Assembly: GCF_024753285.1 (NCBI RefSeq)
Contig: NZ_JANUGW010000008.1
Location: 1 to 64,000 of the forward strand
Reading direction: 5' to 3'
Source of the DNA: Massilia pinisoli
GTDB taxonomy: Bacteria; Pseudomonadota; Gammaproteobacteria; Burkholderiales; Burkholderiaceae_D
Length of the DNA stretch: 64,000 bases
Part shown: positions 17,143 through 28,187 of the stretch, piece after piece
Numbering within the stretch: position 1 is the stretch's first letter
Layout of the letters: the number at the start of each line of letters is the position of its first letter
Program-made: the position numbers and the translations under genes
The notes under the pieces: generated by a model
The model's database searches: none
Told to the model about the DNA's origin: nothing
The model's input: only the letters and a program-made list of their open reading frames with translations

Positions 17143-17727
17143 ATGCCCTACAGTAGCGAACACAAGGCCCAGACCCGCGAACGCATCGTCCATGCGGCGC
17201 GCCGGTTGTTCAACCGCCACGGCTTCGAACAGGTGTCGATCGACCGCGTGATGTCTGAGGCCGGTCTGACCCGCGGCGGCTTTTATCACCACTTCGACAG
17301 CAAGGACGAGCTGTACGCGGCGGCCGTCGCCAGCTTCAGCACGTGCAATCCGTTCAAGCCCGATTTCAAGGACGTCCCGCCGCCCGCGCCGGAGGAACTC
17401 GCGCGCATGCTCGTCGACATCTACCTGAGCGACGAGGTGTTCGACAACATCGAAGCGCATTGCCCGCTGTACGCGTTGCCGGGCGACGTGGCGCGCGCGG
17501 GCCTCTCCCCGCAAAAGGCGTACACGCAGCTGATCCGCAACCTCGTGTACGTGTACGCGGGCGCGCTCGCGCACGAGGCCGATGGCGAACGGCGCGCGCA
17601 GGCGATCGTCGCGCTGTGCGTGGGCGGCATGGTGCTGGCGCGCACGACGGACGACGCGGTGCTGCGCAGATCGCTGCGGGCCGCGGCGCGCGAGCAGGCG
17701 CTGGCGCTGCTGCAAGGCGACGCGTGA
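17143..17727 (+). CDS. TetR-family transcriptional regulator
   Basis: A 194-residue repressor. The N-terminal helix-turn-helix reads RERIVHAARRLFNRHGFEQVSIDRVMSE with the classic GGFYHHFDSKDELY recognition block (residues about 40-60). The C-terminal ligand-binding part contains LFRST-unlike text ending in AAREQALALLQ, and has a Cys in SFSTCNPF. It is divergent from the GST gene with a perfect palindrome between them, the usual arrangement for a local TetR repressor of a detoxification enzyme. The effector is unknown. Confidence 0.93.
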   Translation: MPYSSEHKAQTRERIVHAARRLFNRHGFEQVSIDRVMSEAGLTRGGFYHHFDSKDELYAAAVASFSTCNPFKPDFKDVPPPAPEELARMLVDIYLSDEVFDNIEAHCPLYALPGDVARAGLSPQKAYTQLIRNLVYVYAGALAHEADGERRAQAIVALCVGGMVLARTTDDAVLRRSLRAAAREQALALLQGDA

Positions 17728-17737
17728 GTGCGGTGTG

Positions 17738-17839
17738 GGCGAACGATCAAGTTCGCCACCAAGCCCCGGTGAGGTCAGCCCATCCCAACAGGTTGTTCTC
17801 GCAAATAACGTTCGCCACGTAAGCTCGGCGAACGGTTTT
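17738..17839. repeat. two hairpins sharing the GGCGAAC motif in a convergent gap
   Basis: GGCGAAC-N6-GTTCGCC lies at 17738-17757 and CGTTCGCC-N10-GGCGAACG at 17809-17834, the latter followed by GTTTTG. They lie between the 3' ends of tetR (plus) and a minus-strand gene. The second could terminate the tetR transcript. The shared motif may also mean a repeat family or a protein-binding pair. Confidence 0.45.
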
Positions 17840-17878
17840 GCATATGTCGCTTGCAACGATAAAGTTTGGCACGCCTCT

Positions 17879-18433
17879 TTACGGCTTAGCGGTCGGCTTC
17901 ACGCGGGTGTCGATAGCGATCCAGTTGGTCTCCCAGCGCTGGCCGCCGTCGGTCGAGTAAGCCTGCTCGAAACGCCACCGATCCGCGCCCATCGGCGTGA
18001 TCAGGAAGCGCACCAGGACCACGCGGCCGTCCACCGTATCCTGGCCGTAGAAGCTGCCCCGGCCGTCCTGGAAGGCACCGTACATCGGGTCGGTCATCAG
18101 ACCGTTCGCGAGGTTCGCAAAATGCAGAGCCCACTGGCCGCTCGCGGGCCGGTACAGGCGCAGTGACACACCCGCGATGCGGCCGGCATTGCCGCGCACG
18201 TCGAGTTCGACGAGGTTGGCGCGCCCGCCCATGGCCGGCTTGAAGACCGACGTGCCCTCGTACTCGACCCACTCGGTCTTGCCGCTGAGCGGTTCGCGCA
18301 GGCGTTTCAAGCTGGTGGTCCAGGTGCCGATTTCCCAGTCGAAATCGTGCTGGCCGTCGGGCGGTGGCGCAGCCGTAGCGGCGATGCTGACGCTTGCGAG
18401 CAGCCAGAGTATCCATCCGATCTGTGTTCGCAT
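17879..18433 (-). CDS. secreted hypothetical protein (DUF1579-like)
   Basis: A 184-residue protein with a clear signal peptide (MRTQIGWILWLLASVSIAATA). The mature part is a beta-rich lipocalin-like sequence starting with HDFDWEIGTW, resembling proteins annotated as DUF1579 (HDFDFLIGSWN-type openings). Function is unknown; such proteins are predicted to bind small hydrophobic molecules. It lies 16 bp after the Sel1 protein's stop, in the same direction, so the two may be cotranscribed. Confidence 0.75.
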   Translation of the reverse strand: MRTQIGWILWLLASVSIAATAAPPPDGQHDFDWEIGTWTTSLKRLREPLSGKTEWVEYEGTSVFKPAMGGRANLVELDVRGNAGRIAGVSLRLYRPASGQWALHFANLANGLMTDPMYGAFQDGRGSFYGQDTVDGRVVLVRFLITPMGADRWRFEQAYSTDGGQRWETNWIAIDTRVKPTAKP

Positions 18434-18449
18434 ATTCCCTCCAGTATCG

Positions 18450-19058
18450 TCAGTTCGTGACGGGATGCGTCCGGGTCGGCAAGGGCCTGCCCGGACGCCA
18501 GTTGCGCGACAAGCTTTGCGCCTCCGCGATCTGCTCTTCCGTCATGCTGCGCGCGAGGGCAGACCTTTTTGCGACGGCATCGCGGTGGCCGTTCGCAGCG
18601 GCAAGATTCCACAGCATGTAGGCCAGCACCGCGTCCTCGGGCAGTCCTGCCACGTGGTAGCGGTACAGCAGGCCAAGGGCATATTGCGCGTCCGGATGGC
18701 CTTGTTCAGCCGCCTTGCGGAACCACGAGACTGCCCGCACCGGGTCGCGGGGAACCGCGTTGCCCGTGTAATACATCGCGCCGATCACGTACTGTGCGGC
18801 GGGCAGGCCCTGTATGGCCGCCTTGTAATGCCATGCGAAGGCTTGTGCGTAGTCGCGTGGCACGCCGCGGCCCATGTAGTACATCAGGCCGAGCACATGC
18901 TGTGCGTCCGCATTGCCGGCCTTCGCGAAGGGCGCGATTTCCCTCAGCGCCAGCGCGTAATCGTGTCCGTTGTACGCTTCGATGCCCTCGGCGACGCCGG
19001 CGGCCGAGGGACCGTGCAGCCCAAGCACGAGCATCATTGCGGCGATCTGCTTTTTCAT
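18450..19058 (-). CDS. secreted Sel1-repeat protein
   Basis: From the ATG at 19058 (MKKQIAAMM) the protein is 202 residues with a signal peptide ending near PSAAG. At least three Sel1-like repeats of about 36 residues follow (AQHVLGLMYYMGRGVPRDYA, then AQYVIGAMYYTGNAVPRDPV, then AQYALGLLYRYHVAGLPEDA). These form a helical solenoid for protein contacts in the periplasm. The frame extends 22 codons upstream, but only the chosen start gives a signal peptide. Partner unknown. Confidence 0.88.
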   Translation of the reverse strand: MKKQIAAMMLVLGLHGPSAAGVAEGIEAYNGHDYALALREIAPFAKAGNADAQHVLGLMYYMGRGVPRDYAQAFAWHYKAAIQGLPAAQYVIGAMYYTGNAVPRDPVRAVSWFRKAAEQGHPDAQYALGLLYRYHVAGLPEDAVLAYMLWNLAAANGHRDAVAKRSALARSMTEEQIAEAQSLSRNWRPGRPLPTRTHPVTN

Positions 19059-19436
19059 GGTCGTCGGATGGTGGAGACGGGATGTCCTTATCGACGAACG
19101 AGCTGGCAGAATTCGACAAGTCATGAAAAATTCTCTGCATCTCCCATGCGTATTGGCAGACTATATTCGGTCCGCTGGCCCCACATAAGAGCCACTCGGA
19201 GGGCATTTGATGGGACCACGAGTGTGTGCCGGCCGCCGTGTAAACGCCATGTATAAAGATGCGTGCGCCGCGCAAGCGCCGCGTAAACACCGCGCGCCGT
19301 CCCAGAGCGAGTGTGGCGTGCTGGCAGATTTCGTAATGACAATTGGTGAGTTTTCAGCGCGCCGAATCCCCTAGACTACCCGGCAACCGTGCAGCAGGTG
19401 CTGCCCGGCGATAACAACGACCTGGGAGTCCACAAT
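19059..19436. other. 378-bp intergenic region between divergent genes
   Basis: No convincing gene is seen. The region is less GC-rich than its neighbours and should hold the divergent promoters for the Sel1 and Yip1 genes. Two similar 15-mers containing GTAAAC (around 19238 and 19281) and a perfect GCAGCA/TGCTGC palindrome near 19391-19404 are present. No clear sigma-70 promoter could be picked out. Confidence 0.5.
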
Positions 19437-20132
19437 ATGGCCACGCAGCCACTCTTCGACATCGGCAACGTCATCCTCGCACCCTCGCCCACCTTCGCCC
19501 GGCTGAAGGACAAGCCACGGCCCTTCATTCCACTGCTGGTCCTCGTCCTGCTGACGCTGGCCCTCAGCTACTGGTATGTCGCGACGCTCGATTTCTCTTG
19601 GTTCCGCGATCACATGGTGGCCTCGCAAGGCGTGACGAAGCCGGAGGCGCGGGCGGCGATGGAGCAGTTGTTCACCCCGAAGACGATGATGTGGATGTCC
19701 GGCGCCGGCGCCGTGCTGGGCACGCCCGTCCTGTGCGCGCTCGTGGCCGTGTACTACCTGTTGGCGGGCAAGGCGCTGGGCACCGGCATCGGCTACGGCA
19801 AGTGGTTCGGTTTCGCCGTCTGGACCAGCATCCCGCGCCTGCTGACGGTGCCGCTGTCCGCGTTGCAGATCATGACGTCGGGCGGCCGCCTGGCGCCGGA
19901 AGACATGAGCATGGTGTCGCTCAACTACCTGCTGCTGCACCTGCCGATGTCGAGCCCGTGGTTCGGTCTCGCCACCAATCTCGACCTGACGTCCGTGTGG
20001 TCCATGGCGCTGGCCTTCATCGGCCTGAAGGCCTGGACGGGGCGTTCGACCGGCGCCTGCGCCATGGTCGCGGTGCTGCCGTACGTGCTCGTCTACGGCA
20101 TCTGGGCCGCGAAAATCGCTTTCCTCGGTTGA
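19437..20132 (+). CDS. Yip1-family integral membrane protein
   Basis: The ATG at 19437 follows CTGGGAG. The 231-residue product has about five membrane helices and the Yip1 pattern: a short cytoplasmic start (PLFDIGNVILAPSPTFARLK), a first helix at about 30-50, then the remaining helices after residue 85. Bacterial Yip1 proteins are uncharacterised. It lies 4 bp upstream of the MacA-like gene and is probably part of the export operon. Confidence 0.85.
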   Translation: MATQPLFDIGNVILAPSPTFARLKDKPRPFIPLLVLVLLTLALSYWYVATLDFSWFRDHMVASQGVTKPEARAAMEQLFTPKTMMWMSGAGAVLGTPVLCALVAVYYLLAGKALGTGIGYGKWFGFAVWTSIPRLLTVPLSALQIMTSGGRLAPEDMSMVSLNYLLLHLPMSSPWFGLATNLDLTSVWSMALAFIGLKAWTGRSTGACAMVAVLPYVLVYGIWAAKIAFLG

Positions 20133-20136
20133 GCGT

Positions 20137-21345
20137 ATGAACAAGAAACTGATCGGTGCGGCCGTCGTCGCGGCGTTCCTCGTCGTCCCCGTCGTGGTCA
20201 AGTTCGCGGGCAAGCAGACGCGCCGCGAGGCCGAGCTGGCGACCGTGCAGAAGCTGGCGATCCGCCCGGCCATCCTCGCCACGGGCAACCTCGTGTTCCG
20301 CCAGGAAGTGCAGCTGTCGGCGGAAGTCATCGGCAAGGTGGCCGGCGTGCTCGTGAAAGAGGGCGACAAGGTGGCGCGCGGCCAGATCCTGCTGCGGCTC
20401 GACCCGACCGTGTACCAGGCCGAGGTGGCGCAGCAGGAGGCGAACCGCCGCAACGCCGCCATCGCCATCGAGCGCGCCCAGATCAACCTGGCGAACCAGC
20501 AGCGCAACCTGGACCGCACGGGCCAGCTGTACAAGGCGAAGTACATCGACATCTCGAAATACGACGACGCCGTGCACCAGGTCGACCTGGCGAAGGTCGA
20601 GCTGCGTGCCAGCCGCGAATCGCTGGAGCAGGCCAGCGCGCTGCTGTCACAGTCACGCGAGCACCTGGCCAAGACGGAGGTGCGCGCGCCCATCGACGGC
20701 ACCGTGACGGCGGTCCCCATCAAGATCGGCGAAACGGCCGTCGCGAGCGCCACCGGCATCGCGGGTTCGTCGCTGATGACGATCGCCGACGTCGGCTCGA
20801 TCATGGCCGAGGTGAACGTGGACGAAGCCGACATCGCGCGCGTGGCCGTCGGCCAGCAGGCCAAGGTCTTCCCGGCCGCGTTCCCCGACCAGCCCGTGAC
20901 GGGCCGTGTGGAAAGCGTCGCGATGGCGCCGAAGACCGCCATGCCGGGCCAGAGCCAGGGCCGCGCCTACGTCGTCAAATTGCGCCTCGACGAGTCGAAG
21001 CTGGCGCTGCGTTCCGGCATGACGTGCCGCGTGGAGATCGTCGCCGGCAGCGGCGCGGCCACGGCCGCCGTGCCGATCCAGGCCGTGCTGAACGAAGACG
21101 TCCCCGGCGCCAAGGACCGCACGAAGAACGTCAACTACGTGTTCGTCGTGCAGGACGGGAAGGTCAGGAAGACGACGGTGGAGCTGGGCCAGTCCGACGA
21201 CGCCAACCAGGAAGTGACGAAGGGCGTCGCCGTCGGCCAGACGATCGCCGTCGGACCCGCGCGCCTGCTGCGCGAACTGCACGACGGCGATGCCGTCGTG
21301 GCCAAGAAGGCGGACGTGAAGGTGGCCGAAGGAGCGCATCCGTGA
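20137..21345 (+). CDS. efflux periplasmic adaptor (HlyD/MacA-like)
   Basis: A 402-residue membrane-fusion protein. It has an N-terminal membrane anchor (residues 3-20), a biotinyl-lipoyl half ([22 protein letters not shown]), a long coiled-coil hairpin (about 95-165), the second lipoyl half ([18 protein letters not shown]), then beta-barrel and membrane-proximal domains. It should bridge the MacB-like transporter to an outer-membrane TolC-type channel, which is not encoded here. It overlaps the ATPase gene by 4 bp. Substrate unknown. Confidence 0.92.
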   Translation: MNKKLIGAAVVAAFLVVPVVVKFAGKQTRREAELATVQKLAIRPAILATGNLVFRQEVQLSAEVIGKVAGVLVKEGDKVARGQILLRLDPTVYQAEVAQQEANRRNAAIAIERAQINLANQQRNLDRTGQLYKAKYIDISKYDDAVHQVDLAKVELRASRESLEQASALLSQSREHLAKTEVRAPIDGTVTAVPIKIGETAVASATGIAGSSLMTIADVGSIMAEVNVDEADIARVAVGQQAKVFPAAFPDQPVTGRVESVAMAPKTAMPGQSQGRAYVVKLRLDESKLALRSGMTCRVEIVAGSGAATAAVPIQAVLNEDVPGAKDRTKNVNYVFVVQDGKVRKTTVELGQSDDANQEVTKGVAVGQTIAVGPARLLRELHDGDAVVAKKADVKVAEGAHP

Positions 21346-22022
21346 TCCGGCTGGAAGGCGTGACGCGGCAGTACCGGATGGGCGACCAGACGGTCCACGC
21401 GCTGCAGGGCATCGACCTGCACATCCGGGCCAATGAATTCGTGGCGTTCATCGGCGCCTCCGGTTCCGGCAAGTCGACCATGATGAACATCGTCGGCTGC
21501 CTCGACCGGCCCAGCAGCGGCGCGTATTGGCTCAACGGCCGCGACGTGGCGACGATGTCGGGCGACGAGCTCGCGCGCGTGCGCAACGAGGAGATCGGCT
21601 TCATCTTCCAGAGCTTCCACCTGCTGCCCCGCGCCAGTGCGCTCGACAACGTGGCGCAGCCGCTGATCTACCGCGGCATGCCGCTGCGCGAGCGCCTGGC
21701 GCTGGCCGAGCAGGCCTTGCAGCGCGTGGGCCTCGGCGGGCGGCTGCACCACCGGCCGAACGAGCTGTCGGGCGGGCAGCGGCAGCGCGTGGCGATCGCG
21801 CGCGCGCTCGTGGGCAAGCCGTCGATCCTGCTCGCGGACGAGCCGACGGGCAACCTCGATTCCAGCACCAGCGAGGAGATCCTGGACCTGATCCGCGAAC
21901 TGCACGCGGGCGGGCAGACGGTCGTCATCGTGACGCACGAACCGGAGATCGCCGACCAATGCGAGCGCGTCGTGCGCCTGCGCGACGGGCGCATCGTGTC
22001 GGATACGAGGAGCGCCGCATGA
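21342..22022 (+). CDS. ABC transporter ATP-binding protein (MacB/LolD type)
   Basis: A 226-residue ATPase starting at the GTG that overlaps the adaptor stop. Walker A is GASGSGKST (about residue 36), the signature is [15 protein letters not shown], and Walker B reads [12 protein letters not shown], with the switch histidine in VIVTHE. The [10 protein letters not shown] form is typical of MacB/LolD/FtsE ATPases that power mechanotransmission rather than substrate passage. It pairs with the permease encoded next; in E. coli MacB the two are fused. Confidence 0.95.
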   Translation: MIRLEGVTRQYRMGDQTVHALQGIDLHIRANEFVAFIGASGSGKSTMMNIVGCLDRPSSGAYWLNGRDVATMSGDELARVRNEEIGFIFQSFHLLPRASALDNVAQPLIYRGMPLRERLALAEQALQRVGLGGRLHHRPNELSGGQRQRVAIARALVGKPSILLADEPTGNLDSSTSEEILDLIRELHAGGQTVVIVTHEPEIADQCERVVRLRDGRIVSDTRSAA

Positions 22023-23239
22023 ACGTGTTCCTCGAAAGCGTGCGCTCGGCGCTCGCATCGATCCGCGCGCACCGCCTGCGCAGCTTCCTGACGTCGCTCG
22101 GCATCATCATCGGCGTGGCGTCCGTGATCACGGTGGTGTCGCTGATCCAGGGCCTGTCGAAGAGCGTCAGCGACCAGTTCGAAGGCCTCGGCGGCAACGG
22201 CCTGACGATCCGGCCGCACAACGAGTTCAAGGACATGATGCGCGGGAAGATGAACTACCTGCGCTTCGACGACGTGGAGCAGCTGCGCTTGCGCGTCGAT
22301 GGCATCCGCCACCTCAGTCCCCTGTTCAGGCCCGGCATGTCCGACGTACGTTTCACCGGCACGTCCGCCACGGCACAGGTGTTCGCGACGACGGCCAGCT
22401 ACCAGGAAGTGAACGGGCGCTACACACGACTGGGCCGGTTCATCAGCGTCTCGGACGACGCCGGCGCGCGGCGCGTGGCCGTGATCGGCGAAAAGCTGAT
22501 CGACGACCTGCACCTGCCGGCGAACCCGGTCGGGCAATTCGTCATGTACGCGAACGAGTGGTTCAAGATCGTCGGCGTGATGGAGAAGCGGGGCGAGATC
22601 TTCGGCATGTCGCAGGATAACTACTTGATCATCCCGTTCAAGACGGGGCAGAGCATCATCGGTAACAACACGCGCCCGCAGCTGGAGATCACGGCGGCCA
22701 TCGCCGACCTGGGCCGGCTGGATGCGACGCGCAGCCACATCCGCATGGTCATGCGCCAGGCCCATCGCCTGAAGTCCGACGAGCCGGACGATTTCGAGAT
22801 CGAGTCGGCCGACCAGATTGCGAAGTCGTTTGACAAGCTGAGCGGCACCGTCACGCTCGTCATGAGCGGCATCGTCGGCATCGCGCTGCTGGTGGGCGGC
22901 ATCGGCATCATGAACATCATGCTCGTGTCGGTGAAGGAGCGCACGCGCGAGATCGGCATCTGCAAGGCGATCGGCGCGCGCAGCCGCGACATCCTGCTGC
23001 AGTTCCTGATCGAGGCCGTCACCTTGTCGCTGCTGGGCGGCCTGCTGGGGCTCGCGATCGGCTATGCGCTGGGCGCGGGGATCGCCGCCATGATCCCCGA
23101 TTTCCCGCCGGCCGTCGTGCCGTGGTGGGCGGTGGCGCTGGCCGTGCTGTTCTCGGGCGGCGTGGGCGTCGTGTTCGGCGTCGTGCCGGCGAGCCAGGCG
23201 GCGCGGCTCGATCCGATCGACGCGCTCAGGTACGAATAG
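22019..23239 (+). CDS. MacB-like ABC transporter permease
   Basis: A 406-residue membrane protein: helix 1 near residues 20-45 ([20 protein letters not shown]), a large periplasmic MacB_PCD domain (about 50-270), then the FtsX-type core with three helices ([19 protein letters not shown] is the FtsX signature). It starts within the ATPase stop codon. With the adaptor and ATPase it forms a tripartite exporter of the MacAB type for peptides, lipids or antibiotics; the substrate is not predictable. Confidence 0.94.
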   Translation: MNVFLESVRSALASIRAHRLRSFLTSLGIIIGVASVITVVSLIQGLSKSVSDQFEGLGGNGLTIRPHNEFKDMMRGKMNYLRFDDVEQLRLRVDGIRHLSPLFRPGMSDVRFTGTSATAQVFATTASYQEVNGRYTRLGRFISVSDDAGARRVAVIGEKLIDDLHLPANPVGQFVMYANEWFKIVGVMEKRGEIFGMSQDNYLIIPFKTGQSIIGNNTRPQLEITAAIADLGRLDATRSHIRMVMRQAHRLKSDEPDDFEIESADQIAKSFDKLSGTVTLVMSGIVGIALLVGGIGIMNIMLVSVKERTREIGICKAIGARSRDILLQFLIEAVTLSLLGGLLGLAIGYALGAGIAAMIPDFPPAVVPWWAVALAVLFSGGVGVVFGVVPASQAARLDPIDALRYE

Positions 23240-23247
23240 CGCAGGCG

Positions 23248-23272
23248 AAAAAAACCGGAGCGCGCTCCGGTT
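23248..23272 (-). terminator. intrinsic terminator for the gatCAB direction
   Basis: AACCGGAG and CTCCGGTT pair perfectly around CGCG. On the minus strand the hairpin is followed by seven T, the standard intrinsic terminator. It sits about 120 bp beyond gatB and directly after the permease stop on the other strand, so it may also slow plus-strand transcription. Confidence 0.75.
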
Positions 23273-23285
23273 GATGTGCAAGGCC

Positions 23286-23316
23286 GTAGGGTGGACGGCA
23301 AAGCCGTCCACCCTAC
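23286..23316. repeat. REP-like palindrome (GTAGGGTGGAC family)
   Basis: Perfect 14-bp arms (GTAGGGTGGACGGC) surround AAA, making a 31-bp palindrome. The same core occurs three more times at 58342-58493, so it belongs to a dispersed repeat family. It sits in the convergent gap between the permease and gatB. Confidence 0.8.
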
Positions 23317-23391
23317 CGGGATCAGCCGGGGTTCGGGCCCCCGGCCCGAACTTGCCAACGCGCATGACGCGAACGTCAAGCGGGGCCGGGA

Positions 23392-24852
23392 TCAGGCCGC
23401 CAGCTTCTTCTTCAGCAGCTCCGTGACCTGCGCCGGATTCGCCTTGCCCTTCGACGCCTTCATGCACTGCCCGATCAGCGCATTGATCGCCGCTTCCTTG
23501 CCGGCCTTGTACTGCTCGACCGACTTGGCGTTCGCCGCCAGGACCTCGTCGACGATCGCTTCCAGCGCGCCCGTGTCCGAGATCTGCTTCAGGCCTTCGC
23601 GTTCGATGATCGTGTCGGCCAGGTTCTCGTCGCCGGACTGCGCGTCCCACATCAGGCTGAACACCTTCTTGCCGGCGTTGTTCGAGATCGTGCCGTCGGC
23701 GATGCGGCTCAAGAGCAGCGCCAGTTGCGACGCCTCGACGGGCGAGCGCTCGATGTCGATGTCGGCGCGGTTCAGCGCGGACGACACGTCGCCCATCATC
23801 CAGTTCGCGGCGGCCTTCGCATTTGCCTTGCCGGCCTTCGCGACGACGGCTTCGTAATACGTGGCCATCGCCTGCGACGACGTGAGGATCAGCGAATCGT
23901 ATTCGGGCAGGCCGTAGTCGCGGATGAAGCGCTCGCGCATCGCGGCCGGCAGCTCCGGCATGCCGGCCTTCACGCGGTCGATCCACTCCTGCGAGATGAC
24001 GAGCGGCGGCAGGTCGGGGTCGGGGAAGTAGCGGTAGTCCTGCGCGTCTTCCTTGCTGCGCATCTGGCGCGTTTCCTTGCGGTCCGGGTCCCACAGGCGC
24101 GTCGCTTGCACGACCTTGCCGCCGTCCTCGATCAGCTCGATCTGGCGGCGCACCTCGTAGTTGACGGCTTCTTCGATGAAGCGGAACGAGTTCAGGTTCT
24201 TGATCTCGCAGCGGGTGCCGAATTCCTGCTGGCCGACGGGGCGCACGGACACGTTGACGTCGCAGCGGAACGAGCCTTCCTGCATGTTGCCGTCGCAGAC
24301 GCCGAGCCACATCACGAGGCCGTGCAGCGCCTTCGCATACGCGACGGCTTCCGCGGCGCTGCGGATTTCCGGCTCGGAGACGATCTCCAGCAGCGGCGTA
24401 CCGGCGCGGTTCAAGTCGATGCCGCTCATGCCGTGGTAGTCCTCGTGCAGCGACTTGCCGGCGTCTTCCTCGAGGTGGGCGCGGGTCAGGTTGACGGTCT
24501 TCGTCTCCAGCTTGCCGTCCTTCTCGTACGCGAACGTGAGGCTGCCGCCCTGCACGACGGGGTCTTCGAACTGGCTGATCTGGTAGCCCTTCGGCAGGTC
24601 GGGATAAAAATAGTTCTTGCGCGCGAAGACGGACTGCGGCGCGATCTTGGCGCCCACCGCCAGGCCGAAGCGGATGGCGCGTTCGACGGCGCCCTTGTTC
24701 ATCACGGGCAGCACGCCCGGCAGCGCCAGGTCGACGGGGCTCGCCTGCGTGTTCGGCTCGGCGCCGAACTTGATCGAGCTGCCGCTGAAGATTTTGGAGT
24801 TGGTCGTGAGCTGGACGTGGTTCTCAAGACCGATGACGACTTCCCATTGCAT
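23392..24852 (-). CDS. gatB: aspartyl/glutamyl-tRNA amidotransferase subunit B
   Basis: A 486-residue subunit of GatCAB, which amidates misacylated Glu-tRNA(Gln) and Asp-tRNA(Asn). The N-terminus ([20 protein letters not shown]) is the family signature and also covers the kinase active-site cradle; in most homologues the fifth residue of this block is VH rather than NH. The YqeY-like tail domain occupies the last 150 residues. It ends the gatC-gatA-gatB operon, 26 bp after gatA. Confidence 0.97.
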   Translation of the reverse strand: MQWEVVIGLENHVQLTTNSKIFSGSSIKFGAEPNTQASPVDLALPGVLPVMNKGAVERAIRFGLAVGAKIAPQSVFARKNYFYPDLPKGYQISQFEDPVVQGGSLTFAYEKDGKLETKTVNLTRAHLEEDAGKSLHEDYHGMSGIDLNRAGTPLLEIVSEPEIRSAAEAVAYAKALHGLVMWLGVCDGNMQEGSFRCDVNVSVRPVGQQEFGTRCEIKNLNSFRFIEEAVNYEVRRQIELIEDGGKVVQATRLWDPDRKETRQMRSKEDAQDYRYFPDPDLPPLVISQEWIDRVKAGMPELPAAMRERFIRDYGLPEYDSLILTSSQAMATYYEAVVAKAGKANAKAAANWMMGDVSSALNRADIDIERSPVEASQLALLLSRIADGTISNNAGKKVFSLMWDAQSGDENLADTIIEREGLKQISDTGALEAIVDEVLAANAKSVEQYKAGKEAAINALIGQCMKASKGKANPAQVTELLKKKLAA

Positions 24853-24878
24853 GGTGTTCTCTCTTGTATGTCAGTGCG

Positions 24879-26357
24879 TCAAACGCCTTCGGGCGCGCGC
24901 GTATGCCAATCCGTGGCTTGCTGGTACTGGTGCGCGATGTTCAGCAGCTTCGCCTCGGCGAAATAATTGCCGATGATTTGCAGGCCGACCGGACGCTTGC
25001 CGTTCTTTTCGCCGGCGCCGAAACCGACGGGGATCGACATGCCGGGCAGGCCGGCGAGGCTCGTCGACAAGGTGAAGATGTCGGCCAGGTAGTTCGCCAC
25101 CGGGTCGTTCGCCTTCGAGCCCAGGTCCCACGCGACGCTCGGGGCGACGGGGCCCATGATCACGTCGCACTGGTCGCGGAACGCGGCCTGGAAGTCGTCG
25201 GCGATCAGGCGGCGGATCTTTTGCGCCTGCACGTAATACGCGTCGTAGTAGCCGTGGCACAGCACGTACGTGCCGACCATGATGCGGCGCTGGACTTCCT
25301 TGCCGAAGCCTTGCGCGCGCGTTTTCTTGTACATGTCCTGCAGGTCCGTGTACTCCGGGGCGCGGTAGCCGTAGCGCACGCCGTCGAAGCGCGACAGGTT
25401 CGACGACGCTTCCGCCGGCGCGATGATGTAGTACACGGGGATCGACAGCGACGTCTTCGGCAGCGAGATGTCGACCAGCGTGGCACCCAGCTTCACGAAC
25501 TGGTCCAGCGCGGCGCGCACGGCCTGCTCGACGTCGCTTGCTAAACCTTCGCCGAAGTATTCCTTCGGCACGCCGATGCGCAGGCCCGTCAGCGGTGCAT
25601 TCAAGTCGCGCGTAAAGTCTTCGCGGGCATTGCCTTGCTCGGCCGTGAGGCTCGTCGCGTCGCGCTCGTCGAAGCCGACCATCTCGTTCAGCAGCAGTGC
25701 GCAGTCCTCGGCCGTGCGGGCCATCGGGCCGCCCTGGTCGAGCGAGGAGGCGAACGCGATCATGCCAAAGCGCGACACGCGGCCGTACGTGGGCTTGATG
25801 CCCGTGATGCCGCAGAATGCGGCCGGCTGGCGGATCGAGCCGCCCGTGTCGGTGCCCGTCGCGGCGGGCGCCAGGCGCGCGGCGACGGCGGCCGCCGAGC
25901 CGCCGGACGAGCCGCCCGGCACGGCCAGCGCATCCCACGGATTTTTCACGGCGCCGAACGCCGAGTTCTCGTTGGACGAGCCCATCGCGAATTCGTCGCA
26001 GTTCAGCTTGCCCAAGGTCACCATGCCGGCGTCGGCGAATTTCGTCACGACGGTGGCATCGAACGGGCTCGCGTAGTTGCCCAGCATCTTCGACGCGGCA
26101 GTCGAGCGCCAGCCTTGCGTGACGAAGATATCCTTATGGGCGATGGGGACGCCCGTCAGCGGGCCGGCGTTGCCTGCCGCGATGCGCGCGTCGGCGGCTT
26201 TCGCCTGCGCGAGCGTCAGCTCCGGATTGACGTCGAGAAAGGCGTTGTGGCCGCTGGCGGCGATGCGGTCGAGGTAGTGCTGCGCGAGCTCCGCCGCCGA
26301 GACTTGTTTCGTGTGCAGGAGCGCGGACAGCTCCTTGATCGTTTTTTGGTGCATCAT
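24879..26357 (-). CDS. gatA: aspartyl/glutamyl-tRNA amidotransferase subunit A
   Basis: A 492-residue amidase-signature enzyme that releases ammonia from glutamine for GatB. The Ser-cisSer-Lys triad is visible: lysine in PIAHKDIF, the cis-serine in [13 protein letters not shown] and the nucleophile in [13 protein letters not shown]. Length and start ([14 protein letters not shown]) are standard. It lies between gatC (22 bp upstream) and gatB. Confidence 0.97.
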   Translation of the reverse strand: MMHQKTIKELSALLHTKQVSAAELAQHYLDRIAASGHNAFLDVNPELTLAQAKAADARIAAGNAGPLTGVPIAHKDIFVTQGWRSTAASKMLGNYASPFDATVVTKFADAGMVTLGKLNCDEFAMGSSNENSAFGAVKNPWDALAVPGGSSGGSAAAVAARLAPAATGTDTGGSIRQPAAFCGITGIKPTYGRVSRFGMIAFASSLDQGGPMARTAEDCALLLNEMVGFDERDATSLTAEQGNAREDFTRDLNAPLTGLRIGVPKEYFGEGLASDVEQAVRAALDQFVKLGATLVDISLPKTSLSIPVYYIIAPAEASSNLSRFDGVRYGYRAPEYTDLQDMYKKTRAQGFGKEVQRRIMVGTYVLCHGYYDAYYVQAQKIRRLIADDFQAAFRDQCDVIMGPVAPSVAWDLGSKANDPVANYLADIFTLSTSLAGLPGMSIPVGFGAGEKNGKRPVGLQIIGNYFAEAKLLNIAHQYQQATDWHTRAPEGV

Positions 26358-26379
26358 GATGGTCGACGTTCGCTGCGGG

Positions 26380-26679
26380 TTATTCGATGACTTTCGGCAC
26401 GAGGTACAGGCCGTCCTCGGTCTTCGGGGCGGGGGCCTGGTACTCGGCGCGGTGGTCTTCCTCGGTCACCACGTCGTCGCGCAGGCGCAGCGGCAGGGCA
26501 AGCACGGCTGCCAGCGGTTGCGACAATGGCGCAACACCGCTGGTGTCCACGGCCTGCATCTGCTCGGCCAGCGCGAAGATCCCGTTCAGCTCGTTCAGGG
26601 CGATCTCTGCGTGGGCCTCATCCATATCGAGCTGGGCCAGGTTGGCGATCCGTTTTACGTCTGAAAGTGTCAGGGACAT
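26380..26679 (-). CDS. gatC: aspartyl/glutamyl-tRNA amidotransferase subunit C
   Basis: A 99-residue linker subunit that stabilises the GatA-GatB complex. Typical features are [16 protein letters not shown] at the N-terminus and the C-terminal [12 protein letters not shown] segment. First gene of the gatCAB operon and divergent from mreB across a 306-bp regulatory spacer. Confidence 0.96.
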   Translation of the reverse strand: MSLTLSDVKRIANLAQLDMDEAHAEIALNELNGIFALAEQMQAVDTSGVAPLSQPLAAVLALPLRLRDDVVTEEDHRAEYQAPAPKTEDGLYLVPKVIE

Positions 26680-28029
<1,350 letters not shown>

Positions 28030-28187
28030 CCCGGCCGTGGCAGCGCGGACAGGGCGTGTGACCGTGCCGGCGATCCCGGTGCGGCCCGCGCCGTCCGCGT
28101 TCGGCGCAGACGATCCTCGGCGCGCGGACCCCCGCGCCGGGCGTCTGGATTGACGCGGGCGCCGCTGGCCCCGCATTATTGGAAGTC

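Noticed and set aside
17038..17856. Upstream extension of the GST frame
   Set aside because: It runs antisense through the TetR gene, which has clear domain signatures.
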